Positions 33,749 through 43,628 of a DNA stretch of 53,417 nucleotides are shown here, piece by piece (position 1 is the first letter of the stretch; every line of letters begins with the position of its first letter). The stretch is from the NCBI RefSeq assembly GCF_007097395.1, contig NZ_VKDC01000045.1, forward strand, positions 1 through 53,417. Direction: 5' to 3'. A model generated the notes under the pieces. It was not told where the DNA came from, did no database searches, and saw nothing but the letters and a program-made list of their open reading frames with translations. Origin of the DNA: Fulvivirga sp. M361 (GTDB lineage Bacteria; Bacteroidota; Bacteroidia; Cytophagales; Cyclobacteriaceae). Position numbers and translations under genes: made by a program.

Positions 33749-35526
33749 CAAGACACACGTATGATTACGGTTTGATAGGAAACTGTTCTTACCAGGCCCA
33801 TATTCACAAAAACACCAACGTTGAATGGATGTGCTGGCCAAGATTTGATAGCAGCTTTATCTTCGGCGCTATGCTGGACAAGCAAAAAGGTGGTGAATTT
33901 TCAATAAAACCTGCTGGTGAGATCAAAAACAGTGAGCAGTATTACCTGGAGAATACCAATATACTATGCACCGAAATCACATGTGCAGAAGGCCGGTACC
34001 GCATTACAGATTATGCTCCACGCTTTCATCAGTATGACCGGTACTTTAAACCACTCATGCTGATACGAAAAATACAACCGTTAGATGGAAACCCCAGAGT
34101 AAAAGTGTGTTGTCATCCTGTCGGGCAATATGGGGAATTGAAACCCGCTCAATATGAAGCAAGTAATCATATTGAATATATAGGCCTCGAAAAAGACCTT
34201 AGACTGACCACCAATTTCTCTTTATCGTATATTGTTTCAGACCAGCCTATCGTGCTGGATGGAACCAAATACATGGTGCTCACCTACGGAGCGCCGTTGG
34301 AAGCCTCTTTAGGAAGTACTTGTGAAGATTTCCTTACCAAAACCAAAATATACTGGCGGGGATGGGTGAAAAATATGAGTGTGAGTACATTTCATCAGGC
34401 TGATATCAATCGCTCCGCTTTGGCATTAAAAATTCATCAATATGAAGATACAGGTGCAATTATAGCTGCCGGTACTACCAGCTTGCCCGAAGCGCCGGGT
34501 AGCACCCGAAATTGGGATTACCGGTTTTGCTGGATGAGAGACACCTATTATACTTTAACCGCCTTTAATAACATAGGTCACTTCGAAGAATTAGAGAAGT
34601 ATTTTAATTACATTGTCAACATAAGTGTAAAATCGAAAGACCGTTTCCAGCCTTTGTATAGTATCACCGGAGAGGAAAGGTTGGATGAACGTATCGTAGA
34701 GTTAGATGGATACCTCGGTAATAAACCGGTAAGAGTAGGTAACCAGGCGTACACACACATCCAAAATGATGTCTATGGTCAGATACTCCTGGCCCTCCTC
34801 CCACTGTTCGTAGATAGTCGTTTCATTAACACAGAGCGTTCGGATTCATTGCACCTGATCTACGACGTACTCAAAAAAATCGATGAACTGATGGAAGAGC
34901 CTGATGCAGGCCTATGGGAATTCCGGACATTGAGCCAATACCACTCTTATACTTACTTGTTTCACTGGGCGGGCAGTTCAGCCGCGTATAAGATCGGTAA
35001 GATGTTCAAAGATGAAAAGATCACAAAGCTCGCTTCAAAGCTAATGAAGTCTGCTTCAGACAAAATTGAAGCGTGTTACGATGCGGACCTTAAGGTATAT
35101 ACTCAGGCTATCGGTACCAAAAACCTGGATGCCAGTGATCTTCAACTGATCATGATGAACTACCTGGATCCGTCCTCTCAAAAAACGAAAGATCACCTGA
35201 CAGCATTGGAAAAGGACCTGAAATCAGCAGAAGGTCTATTTTACCGTTACCGCCACAAAGATGATTTCGGAGCGCCGGAAACTACTTTCCTTATTTGTGC
35301 TTTCTGGTATGTAGAAGCTCTAACATGCGTAGGCAGAACAAGTGAAGCTATTGATACCTTTGAGTATTTATGCTCATTTAGTAATCATCTGGGGCTGTTA
35401 AGTGAAGATGTAGAAGCAAAATCCGGTAGTATGTGGGGTAACTTCCCCCAGGCTTACAGTCACGTGGGTTTGGTCAATGCAGCCTACCGCATAAGCAGGA
35501 AACTGGACAAGCCTAACTTCCTGTAG
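33745..35526 (+). CDS. GH15 family hydrolase (glucoamylase- or trehalase-type)
   Basis: A 593-residue protein without signal peptide. The N-terminal beta-sandwich is followed by an (alpha/alpha)6 catalytic barrel. Typical GH15 motifs: RNWDYRFCWMRD (255-266), QNDVYGQILLALL (340-352), acid residue E392 in GLWEFRTL, and base E554 in LLSEDVEAKSG, followed by GNFPQAYSH (565-573). It starts with ATGA overlap on the ROK glucokinase gene, so released glucose could be phosphorylated at once. The convergent neighbour makes trehalose, and some GH15 enzymes are trehalases, so trehalose is a candidate substrate. Alpha-glucans are the alternative, and sequence alone does not decide. Confidence 0.87.
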   Translation: MTRHTYDYGLIGNCSYQAHIHKNTNVEWMCWPRFDSSFIFGAMLDKQKGGEFSIKPAGEIKNSEQYYLENTNILCTEITCAEGRYRITDYAPRFHQYDRYFKPLMLIRKIQPLDGNPRVKVCCHPVGQYGELKPAQYEASNHIEYIGLEKDLRLTTNFSLSYIVSDQPIVLDGTKYMVLTYGAPLEASLGSTCEDFLTKTKIYWRGWVKNMSVSTFHQADINRSALALKIHQYEDTGAIIAAGTTSLPEAPGSTRNWDYRFCWMRDTYYTLTAFNNIGHFEELEKYFNYIVNISVKSKDRFQPLYSITGEERLDERIVELDGYLGNKPVRVGNQAYTHIQNDVYGQILLALLPLFVDSRFINTERSDSLHLIYDVLKKIDELMEEPDAGLWEFRTLSQYHSYTYLFHWAGSSAAYKIGKMFKDEKITKLASKLMKSASDKIEACYDADLKVYTQAIGTKNLDASDLQLIMMNYLDPSSQKTKDHLTALEKDLKSAEGLFYRYRHKDDFGAPETTFLICAFWYVEALTCVGRTSEAIDTFEYLCSFSNHLGLLSEDVEAKSGSMWGNFPQAYSHVGLVNAAYRISRKLDKPNFL

Positions 35527-35578
35527 TCTTTCTTATGAACGTCAGACTTTAATCGTTCGCAAAAAACAACGCACAAAT

Positions 35579-35619
35579 AACTGATCTGATCAAGCTATAA
35601 TCAGCTTATCAGATCAGTT
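35579..35619. terminator. hairpin between convergent GH15 and trehalose genes
   Basis: AACTGATCTGAT (35579-35590) pairs perfectly with ATCAGATCAGTT (35608-35619), and AAGC/GCTT extend the stem inward past one bulged base. The T run is weak on both sides: on the minus strand the stem is followed by a T-rich stretch within 25 bases. It overlaps the last codons and stop of the minus-strand gene. It probably ends transcription of one or both genes. Confidence 0.55.
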
Positions 35620-37783
35620 GCTTAAGCAAGTTCCTGACCTGTTTCGGTTCCATGAGGCTAAATCGGGCTGCCGAATGGATATCTCCGACTTTTATAGTGA
35701 ACGCCTGATCCGGAAGTGCTTTAAACGTATCCTCGTCCGTTGCATCATCGCCAATAGCCAGGATAAAGTCATTTGCTTTCTCCTGGACCCATTTCATAGC
35801 CGCTTTCCCCTTGTTTACCTCCAGATTTTTTATCTCCACGACCATACTGCCTTCCAGCACTTGCAGATTCATATTGACGGCAAGATACTTCAGATGACTG
35901 ATAATTTCACGTGAACGTAATTCACCTAATCCTGTCTCTACTTTCCTGAAATGCCAGACCAGGGAATAATCCTTTTCTTCTATAAATGAGCCCGGGGTTT
36001 TATTGACATAGATCTCCATGATCGGACGAATATCATCCTTCCAGGAGTTATCTAACTTATCACTTGTTTCCCAGGCCTTTCCTTTGTGTTTGATCCAAAC
36101 TCCATGTTCAGCTACAAACTCAATATCATGTTGTCCCAGCCAATTTTCTAGTGTATTTCTATCACGTCCGCTGATCACAACCACATTATTCTTTTTGTTT
36201 TTGGTCAACCCTTTTATTATTTCATGCAGTTCCTCGTCAGGACCGGCCTGGGTAGGGTCCGTATTAAACGGTGCCAAAGTACCATCATAGTCAAGGAAAA
36301 GTAGCTTTTTGTCGCTTTTCCTGAAGGACTCTATTAATGTTTTTTCAGCAGTACTATCAAGTAACTTAGTGGTCATTTCCTTTTGTTTAACAAACACATC
36401 ATGAAGACGGTCCATAAATAGTTTTACCCAATGATGGATATTGTATTTTTTTAGGGAGGCTTGCATTATTTCCATATGCCGGATCTGCTCTTCTTCCGTC
36501 ATCTCCAGTGCGCGCTTAATAGCATCACGCACCTGATGTTTGTCATTCGGGTTCACTATGATGGCCTCTGAAAGCTCTTTCGAAGCCCCGGCCATTTCAC
36601 TTAAGATCAATACACCTTGCTTGTCAAGTCGGCTAGCTACATATTCTTTACAAACCAGGTTCATACCATCCCGCATAGGAGTAACCAGCGCTACATCTGC
36701 CATTCTGTAATAAGCGGACAGATCACTCAGAGGAAAGGAACGATAAAAATAATGAATTGGGGTCCAGTTCACTGCTCCATATTTACCGTTGATCCGGCCT
36801 ACCAGAAGGTCAATCTCTTCCTTAAGTCCACGATATTGTTCTACGTTATCCCGAGAAGGCACTACTACCATCATCAAGGATACCTTACCCAGGTATTCAG
36901 GGTATTTCTGAAAAAACAAATCAAAGATCTCAAGCCTTGCCGGTATTCCTTTTGAATAATCCAGCCTATCAATAGAAAGCATAAGCTTTTGAGCCCCAAG
37001 AGATGTCCTGAATTTCACTTCCCTGCTTAACGTTTGGGGCGAAGCCGAGCTATTGGCATATTTTTCATAGTCAATTCCCATCGGAAAGGAATCCACCTCA
37101 ACCGTACGACCGTCCTTATTTAACTGTCCATGCTGATTACTGATAAAACAAATACGGCTTACCGCACTCAGAAAGTGACGCATATCATCGTATGTATGAA
37201 AGCCGATCAGGTCTGAACCTAGTACCCCGTCAAGCAACTGCCTTCTCCAGGGTAGCAATCGAAATACCTCAAAAGACGGGAAGGGAATGTGTAGAAAAAA
37301 ACCAATACTAACACTGGGTAGTTTCTCACGTATCAAGCCCGGCAGCAGCAATAGCTGGTAATCGTGGACCCAAATGGTATCATCAGGGTTGGCCACCTCC
37401 ACAACTTCTTTGCAAAATTTATGATTTACCTCTTCGTATGCCTGCCAATACGATTTTTTGTAAAGTGCATTCTGGTTGAAATAATGAAAAGTGGGCCAAA
37501 GTGTTTCGTTACTGAACCCTTCATAATACAATTCAATCTCTTCCTCAGTCAGCGCAACTGGTTTCATATTTTCCAGTTTTAATTTGGCCGCTGCCTCTTT
37601 CTCTTCCTCTTCATTATCAAAGTGGAAGCCTGGCCAACCTACCCAAATATTATCCCCATCCTTATAGACGGAGCCTAGCCCGGTAGCTAAACCACCTTCA
37701 CTTGACTTGTACCTAAGCTTTCCATTTTCGTCTTTGGCAACTTTAACAGGTAGCCTGTTGGATACTATAATCGTTCTTCCCAT
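35609..37783 (-). CDS. bifunctional trehalose-6-phosphate synthase / phosphatase
   Basis: A 724-residue fusion that makes trehalose from UDP-glucose and glucose-6-phosphate. The start is set at the ATG at 37783 ([12 protein letters not shown]); the frame is open 28 codons further, but that part is unlike the family. Residues about 1-465 are the GT20 synthase (OtsA type), with [52 protein letters not shown] and [14 protein letters not shown]. Residues about 490-724 are a HAD phosphatase (OtsB type), with the nucleophile motif DYDGT at 498-502, SGRD, and IGDDATDED near 685. It is convergent with GH15. The product would protect against osmotic stress or serve as storage sugar. Confidence 0.95.
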   Translation of the reverse strand: MGRTIIVSNRLPVKVAKDENGKLRYKSSEGGLATGLGSVYKDGDNIWVGWPGFHFDNEEEEKEAAAKLKLENMKPVALTEEEIELYYEGFSNETLWPTFHYFNQNALYKKSYWQAYEEVNHKFCKEVVEVANPDDTIWVHDYQLLLLPGLIREKLPSVSIGFFLHIPFPSFEVFRLLPWRRQLLDGVLGSDLIGFHTYDDMRHFLSAVSRICFISNQHGQLNKDGRTVEVDSFPMGIDYEKYANSSASPQTLSREVKFRTSLGAQKLMLSIDRLDYSKGIPARLEIFDLFFQKYPEYLGKVSLMMVVVPSRDNVEQYRGLKEEIDLLVGRINGKYGAVNWTPIHYFYRSFPLSDLSAYYRMADVALVTPMRDGMNLVCKEYVASRLDKQGVLILSEMAGASKELSEAIIVNPNDKHQVRDAIKRALEMTEEEQIRHMEIMQASLKKYNIHHWVKLFMDRLHDVFVKQKEMTTKLLDSTAEKTLIESFRKSDKKLLFLDYDGTLAPFNTDPTQAGPDEELHEIIKGLTKNKKNNVVVISGRDRNTLENWLGQHDIEFVAEHGVWIKHKGKAWETSDKLDNSWKDDIRPIMEIYVNKTPGSFIEEKDYSLVWHFRKVETGLGELRSREIISHLKYLAVNMNLQVLEGSMVVEIKNLEVNKGKAAMKWVQEKANDFILAIGDDATDEDTFKALPDQAFTIKVGDIHSAARFSLMEPKQVRNLLKQLI

Positions 37784-38112
37784 TGCGTCATGAAGATACC
37801 AAAAGTGAGAGTTTATACAAGTCAACCAACAATAATTTAAATGTGTCAATAGCTCTGTCCAGATCACTTTGCCATGAATCCAACAATTCTAATTTTAGGA
37901 GTAGTTCTTATGACCCGCTTTGAGGATAAAAAAACTTTTACGTTTTTTGCTGATAACCTCCACAAAGCGTTGACACCATCCACAAGGCTTTATGGAACAA
38001 GAAGTATTGATTTCATTTTAAATATATGATTATCAATTATTTAACATGATTTCGATTTTATGGCATGTCGTTGGTAATGGGTTGAGTAAAATAAATCAAA
38101 CTTTAAAATACC
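37784..38112. other. divergent intergenic region between trehalose and PepSY-like genes
   Basis: Holds the promoters of two divergent genes. No complete TTTG / TAnnTTTG pair was found on either strand. TGGCATG followed closely by TTGG at 38061-38074 resembles a sigma-54 promoter but is one base short and has GG in place of GC. Otherwise AT-rich and featureless. Confidence 0.4.
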
Positions 38113-38412
38113 ATGAGAAAGACAATTTTCACACTGCTTGTTACCATGATGGCTTTAACATTTTCATTAGAAGGATTCAGTATTGATCAGGACCCCGCCA
38201 AAAAGGAGATCAAAGTTGAAGAGTTACCCATGGAAGTTCGTACCGCTGTAAGCGACAGCGAATACGCCACCTGGACACTGGTTAAAATTCACGAAGTAAC
38301 CGGTAAAGAAGAAGGCACTAAAGATTACGAAATTCTGGTAAAAGATGACACCGGAAGTGCCCTGACGTTGGTATATAACAAAGAAGGAAAGTTACTCGAG
38401 ACGAAAGAATAA
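38113..38412 (+). CDS. small exported PepSY-like protein
   Basis: A 99-residue protein with a signal peptide (about 1-22, MRKTIFTLLV to LEGFS). The mature part, of about 75 residues, has the alternating pattern of PepSY-like domains (LPMEVRTAVSDSEYATWTLV, then YEILVKDDTGSALTLVYNKEG). Such small periplasmic proteins are common in Bacteroidota and are often linked to two-component systems; a response regulator gene follows about 290 bases downstream. A strong terminator after the gene indicates a single-gene transcript. The function is not known. Confidence 0.75.
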   Translation: MRKTIFTLLVTMMALTFSLEGFSIDQDPAKKEIKVEELPMEVRTAVSDSEYATWTLVKIHEVTGKEEGTKDYEILVKDDTGSALTLVYNKEGKLLETKE

Positions 38413-38500
38413 CCCTAGGTGTCTGACTGTCCAGGTCAACATTTAACCTAAACCGTTCATATAGAATAAGATTCCCAATTTCGTGGTCCGTCTTGTTCAT

Positions 38501-38529
38501 AAAAAGGTGTCTGATACAGACGCCTTTTT
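38501..38529. terminator. strong, bidirectional-looking terminator
   Basis: AAAAAGGTGTCTG (38501-38513), loop ATA, CAGACGCCTTTTT (38517-38529): a 13-bp stem with one T-G wobble, ending in a run of seven T on the plus strand and, read on the other strand, in five T. It ends the PepSY-like gene and isolates the response regulator. Confidence 0.88.
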
Positions 38530-38706
38530 TTGTATCTGATAACGATCATTATAGCAGGTTGGCTCTACTGCCACTTCAATCAACCTGTTAAAATGCAGTA
38601 CAACGAAAATATCAACATACGGTTGTTATATCGGGCTGACATCACGTATCTAAGTAAGTAAGAAATATGTACTGTTTCTGCAGCTCATGTATTGGACCTG
38701 ATGCTT

Positions 38707-40053
38707 ATGAAAAAACTCCTGGTTATTGATGATGATGCTTCATTCAACCTGATGTTAAAGACATTCCTGAGTCGCTTTTATCATGTTGACGCTGCTATGA
38801 ATGGTAACGAAGGCATCACCCAGCTAAAAAAGCAGCACTATGATATGCTAATTACAGACCTTCGTCTGCCGGACCATTATGGGCTGGAGTTACTGAAAGA
38901 GGTACAACGAACCTATCAAGGGCTTCCCGTTATATTAATGACAGGCTATGCGGATATCAAATCCGCCGTTGAAGCCATGAAACTTGGAGCTATAGACTAT
39001 ATCAGTAAACCCATAGATCCGGAAGAATTATTGGCCATTATCAAAAATGCTCTTTCCGCAGACCAGGAAGTAGCCCGGTCTGTTGACCCAAATAATGATC
39101 ACTTCTTGAAAACCAAGAGTGCTGCTTCCCTCAAGATACAGGAACACACTGACCTGGTCGCTCCTACGGAAATGTCTGTGATCATAACAGGTGAAAGTGG
39201 CACAGGAAAAGAATATGTAAGCCGGCTTATTCATGATAAAAGCCTGAGGAAAGATAAGCCTTTTGTTGCTGTAGATTGCGGGGCTTTACCTAAGGATATT
39301 GCAGGAAGTGAGCTTTTCGGCCATGTGAAGGGAGCTTTTACAGGTGCCCATTCGGATAAAATAGGGTGTTTTGAACAGGCTGACGGAGGTACACTCTTCC
39401 TGGATGAAGTGGGAAACCTGCCTTATGAAATACAGGTACAACTTCTGCGGGCTCTTCAAGACCGCTCGATAAGAAAATTAGGTAGCAATCAAACCATTAC
39501 TGTCAATGTCAGAATAATAGCGGCAACTAATGAAAATCTTAAAATGTCGATGAAAGAGGGTGAATTCAGGGAAGACCTTTATCATCGACTGAATGAGTTT
39601 TCCATTGAAATACCTCCTTTGCGCCTGCGAGGCACCGACATTCCTATTTTCGCAGACTATTTTCTCAGGATGGCCAACCAGTCTCTGAATAAGCAGGTAA
39701 TGGGGTTCAGTAAAGCCGCCTTAAATCACCTTTGTCAATATGCGTGGCCTGGTAATTTGCGCGAGCTAAAAAACGTGGTGAAGCGAGCTGTACTACTCAC
39801 TGTCAGTGAAGTAATTCAGGAAAACGACCTTCCCTCAGAAGTGATAGAAAATACCTTTATCCCTTCCCCGGACCATGAAGATGAACCATATAAAGCATAT
39901 GACTTAAAAAATATCACCGCCCATAAGGAAAAAGAACTCATTGAATCTGCCTTAATAGAATCGCGTTACAATAAATCCAAGGCTGCGAAAATGCTCAACA
40001 TCGATCGAAAAACGCTCTATAAAAAGTTAAAGCTATTCAATATCGACTCTTGA
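38707..40053 (+). CDS. sigma-54 dependent response regulator (NtrC family)
   Basis: A 448-residue transcription activator. The start is taken at ATG 38707 (MKKLLVIDDD); 38701 is also possible. Receiver domain about 1-120, with the acidic pocket IDDD and the phosphorylated D51 in LITDLRLPD, plus lysine in ISKPID. The AAA+ domain has Walker A GESGTGKE, the sigma-54 contact loop GAFTGA, Walker B GGTLFLDEVGN and the arginine-rich RLRG-type sensor region. A Fis-type HTH ends the protein (NKSKAAKMLNIDRKTLYKKL). It converges on, and overlaps by 21 bases, the hybrid histidine kinase gene on the other strand, a likely functional partner. Target promoters are not visible here with confidence. Confidence 0.94.
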   Translation: MKKLLVIDDDASFNLMLKTFLSRFYHVDAAMNGNEGITQLKKQHYDMLITDLRLPDHYGLELLKEVQRTYQGLPVILMTGYADIKSAVEAMKLGAIDYISKPIDPEELLAIIKNALSADQEVARSVDPNNDHFLKTKSAASLKIQEHTDLVAPTEMSVIITGESGTGKEYVSRLIHDKSLRKDKPFVAVDCGALPKDIAGSELFGHVKGAFTGAHSDKIGCFEQADGGTLFLDEVGNLPYEIQVQLLRALQDRSIRKLGSNQTITVNVRIIAATNENLKMSMKEGEFREDLYHRLNEFSIEIPPLRLRGTDIPIFADYFLRMANQSLNKQVMGFSKAALNHLCQYAWPGNLRELKNVVKRAVLLTVSEVIQENDLPSEVIENTFIPSPDHEDEPYKAYDLKNITAHKEKELIESALIESRYNKSKAAKMLNIDRKTLYKKLKLFNIDS

Positions 40054-42612
40054 CACATTTTTATCAACTGTCACTTCCAACTCCCCTATTTTCTCTTTCA
40101 CCAATACCAACGATTTGTCTATATCCTCCATAATTTGTTTAAAAACAGTATCTGACGGCATTTCAGTACTTGTTTCCAATGATCGTAGATGGTCCGTGAC
40201 TTTCGACAGCCCCAGTTGTGCAAATGGCGAGTGCATTTTATGCGCCATTTCTTTAACATGGATAAAATCCTTCATGGCAAAGAAGCGCCTCAATTGCTTC
40301 AGGTCCTTCAATGCATTATCATAAAATACATCCAACAGTACAGCGATGGTCCTTGTATCACCTCCAGCAAAAACCGATAACGTGTCCAAAGATAACTGTA
40401 TTGGAGTCGATGTAGTGATCGTTGATGGCACCTCTGCCTTCGCCAGTGAAGAACAAACCACTGACAGCAACGCTTCCTCATGAAATGGTTTATAAATAAT
40501 ATCGTCGAAGTCGTATTTATTCAGCCATGACTTACGCGTTTTTGAGCTATCAGCTGTAACGGCTATTACCGAAATATTCTTATTGGGTGATTTCCCCTGA
40601 CGCAGTTTTTTTAAAAACTGCGTTCCGTCAATGTCAGGCATATGAATATCTGTGAGTACCAGGTCATAGGAATGTGTATTTAACTTATAAAGCGCTTCTC
40701 GTGCGCTATTTACACAGGTCAATCTCCTTACTTTAGTCCCTAAAATGGTTTGCTGTAGGGCAGTATTGAATTTATCATCGTCAATGATGAGAATATGTGC
40801 CCGTTTCAGTTGATCATAATGTAAAATATGGTCGGTCTCAACGGCTTTTTCTCCCTCCTCGGGTACTTCAAACGGTATCTTAATCATGAAACATGTACCA
40901 ACATCCAACTCACTCTCCACTTTAATTTCACCCCCCATGGCCAGCACCAGTTTATGGGATATGGCAAGGCCAAGGCCTGTACCCAGATGTTTTTTAGTCA
41001 TTGTGCTATCCCCTTGATAAAAATTATCAAAAACACGGTCTAATTGTTCTTTTGGGATCCCTATGCCACTATCTCTTACACTTACCGTTACTTCCATTTT
41101 TCCCGGCTTCTGCTCCTGTGAAGTAACATGAAGTACCACTTCTCCACTATCTGTGAATTTAATAGCATTATCTGCTATGTTGAAAAGTACCTGCTTAAAC
41201 CTAAGAACATCTCCCACAAGCTTTTGATCTAAACTTATTTCCGCTGTTTTTTTCAATTCAATGCCTTTGTCTTCTGCTTTTTGCTGAAAGGTGAGATATG
41301 TTTCGTTCATCACCTCCTGAAGTGTAAAAGGTGCCTTTATCAGTTTAAACCCTTCTGCGGCTATCTTGGACATGTCAAGAACGTCATTCACAAGTGCCAG
41401 TAAATGGCTGGAGGAATTATATATAATAGAAGTATAGGAACGTTGTTCTTCAGGCATTTTGGTTTTGGTGAGCTGCTCGGAAAAACCCAGTATGGCATTC
41501 AGGGGTGTCTTTAACTCGTGGCTTACATTGGCTAAAAACTGCTCCCTGGCACGGGCCAGTTGCTCCGCCCTTAGCTTTGCCTTCTCCAGCCTTGATTTAT
41601 AAAAATTACTCTTGGATATATCGCCAAAAATTAAGAGAATACATATAAAACAACCTAAAAACGCCAGAACTATGATCAGCACGATGAACATAAGATTATC
41701 TCTTACAATGATATGCGCCTGTTTTTTTTTCCTCGAGTAATATCGACTTTCCGAATCCTCCAGGTCCTTTATTACTGCCTTAATCTGCTCAATGATCACT
41801 GAATTGGCTTCCAAAAGCCGCATCTCACGGGCCATATCGCTGCGGTGGTGATCATATTCTTCCTGACGTATCTGCTGCAGTATTTTTTTTACCTCACTTA
41901 TCATTACAGTATCTGGCTGAAACACTTCACTCGTATCATATTCATACTCTGTTTCATGCATAATACGAGTTACTGTATCCACCTGATCCGTTACAGACGG
42001 CTCTTTTCGTGAGAGAAGTTTTTTGATCTTATTGAAAATACCCTTTGCTTGTTCTATATCTTCTACAGGTTTGTAGACCAAAACGGTATCCACTAAACTG
42101 GTAGTGGTCGATTTCTTTCTGAAAAAAGTGGTGAGTGAAGTAGAATCAATTCCACTTTGATCGATTTGTTCCAACGCTTTCTCTGTATAACTCACTTTAT
42201 CACCAGCTCTGGATCGTAAAAAGCGTTGAAGTTCCAGCACTTTTCTGTTAAGTAGTAATGATATCGAATCCAGTTTTTGTTTTTCCACCCTTCCCTGCCA
42301 ATCTCCCGACACCAGGCTATGGACATCAGAATTTACCTCTTCTATTTTTAGTTTGTACTTATTATAATATTCTTTCTTCCTGGAAATAGCATACGCCCGG
42401 CTGCTGCTCTCTGCCTCTGAAAGGTGCATAATAATAGTATTCATACCTCTCAGCTTATCATTGGGTTCTGTGATCTGGTGGATAGCTTCCAACAGTTTTT
42501 CAAAACTCCGATAGGCCAAACTTCCCAATGTTACAAACGTGACAATGGCAAGAACAAAAGAGATAATCACTTTTGTCTTCATTCCGGTAGTGCTATCATG
42601 TATACGACTCAT
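40033..42612 (-). CDS. hybrid histidine kinase with receiver and HPt domains
   Basis: An 859-residue membrane sensor kinase. Transmembrane helices at about 13-32 and 306-330 flank a mostly helical periplasmic sensor of about 270 residues, resembling CHASE3-type sensors at its start (AESSSRAYAIS). HisKA follows with H365 (NVSHELKTPLNAILG), then an ATPase domain (NIADNAIKFTDSG, DSGIGIP, GTGLGLAIS), a receiver with D655 (VLTDIHMPD), and a C-terminal HPt domain with H791 (MAHKMHSPF). The built-in phosphorelay could pass phosphate to the convergent sigma-54 regulator. M11 (MKTKVII) is an alternative start. The signal sensed is unknown. Confidence 0.93.
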   Translation of the reverse strand: MSRIHDSTTGMKTKVIISFVLAIVTFVTLGSLAYRSFEKLLEAIHQITEPNDKLRGMNTIIMHLSEAESSSRAYAISRKKEYYNKYKLKIEEVNSDVHSLVSGDWQGRVEKQKLDSISLLLNRKVLELQRFLRSRAGDKVSYTEKALEQIDQSGIDSTSLTTFFRKKSTTTSLVDTVLVYKPVEDIEQAKGIFNKIKKLLSRKEPSVTDQVDTVTRIMHETEYEYDTSEVFQPDTVMISEVKKILQQIRQEEYDHHRSDMAREMRLLEANSVIIEQIKAVIKDLEDSESRYYSRKKKQAHIIVRDNLMFIVLIIVLAFLGCFICILLIFGDISKSNFYKSRLEKAKLRAEQLARAREQFLANVSHELKTPLNAILGFSEQLTKTKMPEEQRSYTSIIYNSSSHLLALVNDVLDMSKIAAEGFKLIKAPFTLQEVMNETYLTFQQKAEDKGIELKKTAEISLDQKLVGDVLRFKQVLFNIADNAIKFTDSGEVVLHVTSQEQKPGKMEVTVSVRDSGIGIPKEQLDRVFDNFYQGDSTMTKKHLGTGLGLAISHKLVLAMGGEIKVESELDVGTCFMIKIPFEVPEEGEKAVETDHILHYDQLKRAHILIIDDDKFNTALQQTILGTKVRRLTCVNSAREALYKLNTHSYDLVLTDIHMPDIDGTQFLKKLRQGKSPNKNISVIAVTADSSKTRKSWLNKYDFDDIIYKPFHEEALLSVVCSSLAKAEVPSTITTSTPIQLSLDTLSVFAGGDTRTIAVLLDVFYDNALKDLKQLRRFFAMKDFIHVKEMAHKMHSPFAQLGLSKVTDHLRSLETSTEMPSDTVFKQIMEDIDKSLVLVKEKIGELEVTVDKNVSRVDIE

Positions 42613-43051
42613 GGTATAGGGTACTTCACAGTATTGCTTGTAAACACTGTTCCAGCTACAGTAACGTCCTGTATTAACAATACTTATATAATATCAATAA
42701 TGAGCCTGGTCCGTTGAAGTATCAAGTCAATTTCGATGAATCAACTTTTCATCATTCAGATGAACATATTCATACCAAAGCACTCCAGCCAAAAAAAGTC
42801 ACGTTTTATCCACATCTACAATGTAACAAGGCTTATTCGTAGAAAAAGGTGCTGAGAAGTCCTGTTTTATCACCTGAGTACCGGCACAGGTATTTGTCAC
42901 ATAAACCAGCTTAAAATACTAAATCAAAACGTAATCAAAAATTAAAGGGCTATGATCAAAATCACCCAAAATGAAACCATATCTACTGCCCAAATAGCTT
43001 TGACATATTGCCCGAACGTTTATATTTGAGATTGAACAAAATGACGCCCCA
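42613..43051. other. divergent intergenic region, kinase and hypothetical gene
   Basis: 439 bases, AT-rich. It contains the well-formed promoter at 42999-43028 for the rightward gene. For the leftward kinase gene no TAnnTTTG match was found. No hairpin or repeat stands out. Confidence 0.45.
42999..43028 (+). promoter_or_regulatory. Bacteroidota housekeeping promoter
   Basis: TTTG at 42999-43002 and TATATTTG at 43021-43028, separated by 18 bases, fit the -33 TTTG and -7 TAnnTTTG consensus. The hypothetical gene's ATG lies 23 bases after the -7 element, giving a short leader. Confidence 0.7.
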
Positions 43052-43504
43052 ATGTTTGACGATGAAGATGATTACTCAAAACCTGAACAACTGCCTATCT
43101 ATAAAAAAGGAAGAGAAATATTCGATATCGTAAAGACCCTAACCGATTTAATACCTGACGACAACGAGCATTTGTTAACCACCAAAGGGTTCATGCTGGA
43201 AGACGCCGCTAATCTCACCGTGAAAGTCGCCGGAGCTGAAGGAGCTGATCTATTTGACATTCGCATGGAGGCAGCGACCATCATTAGGAAATCTGCCCGG
43301 GACCTTATCGTACAATTAAATAGTCTGGACATGTTCGGTTTTGAAGAAGTCCAATATTTCGATTTACTCAGGCGTGAAGTAGAAGAATATCGTTTGTTAT
43401 TCATTGAATGGGTAAGTGGTTTTGATAAGTGGAACTATGTTGTCGATCGTTGGGGATTGTTCAATCCTCCCGGTATTAGTCCTTTCGATGCAGATGTCCC
43501 CTGA
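43052..43504 (+). CDS. hypothetical helical cytoplasmic protein
   Basis: A 150-residue acidic protein without signal peptide or membrane segment. It starts MFDDEDDYSKPEQLPIYKKG and seems mostly alpha-helical, in three or four amphipathic helices (for example EIFDIVKTLTDLIP, RMEAATIIRKSARDLIVQL, LLRREVEEYRLLFIEWV), ending in a proline-rich tail (LFNPPGISPFDADVP). I do not recognise a named family; a small helical bundle is likely. It has its own good promoter 23 bases upstream, so it is a real gene. No functional link to the kinase or pirin neighbours is evident. Confidence 0.75.
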   Translation: MFDDEDDYSKPEQLPIYKKGREIFDIVKTLTDLIPDDNEHLLTTKGFMLEDAANLTVKVAGAEGADLFDIRMEAATIIRKSARDLIVQLNSLDMFGFEEVQYFDLLRREVEEYRLLFIEWVSGFDKWNYVVDRWGLFNPPGISPFDADVP

Positions 43505-43628
43505 GCAAAACCTATTGGGTCAACAGCATACTTCAGTAATGTCGATATAAGACAATTCTTGATTTTTTCCGGGTGATAGCAAAAAAACAACACTATTTTT
43601 ACTGTTGTATCCATTAAACAATCAGCGT

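Noticed and set aside
37784-37867. 28-codon N-terminal extension of the trehalose synthase/phosphatase
   Set aside because: The extension is unlike the family, whose N-terminus begins at the IIVSNRLP motif right after ATG 37783.
38061-38074. Sigma-54-like promoter TGGCATG...TTGG before the PepSY-like gene
   Set aside because: Spacing between the GG and the second box is one base short and the invariant GC is GG. Sigma-54 promoters are strict on both points.
38551-38590. CAGGTTG...CAACCTG inverted repeat before the sigma-54 regulator
   Set aside because: Seven-base arms with a long spacer, no promoter at a matching place; could be chance.
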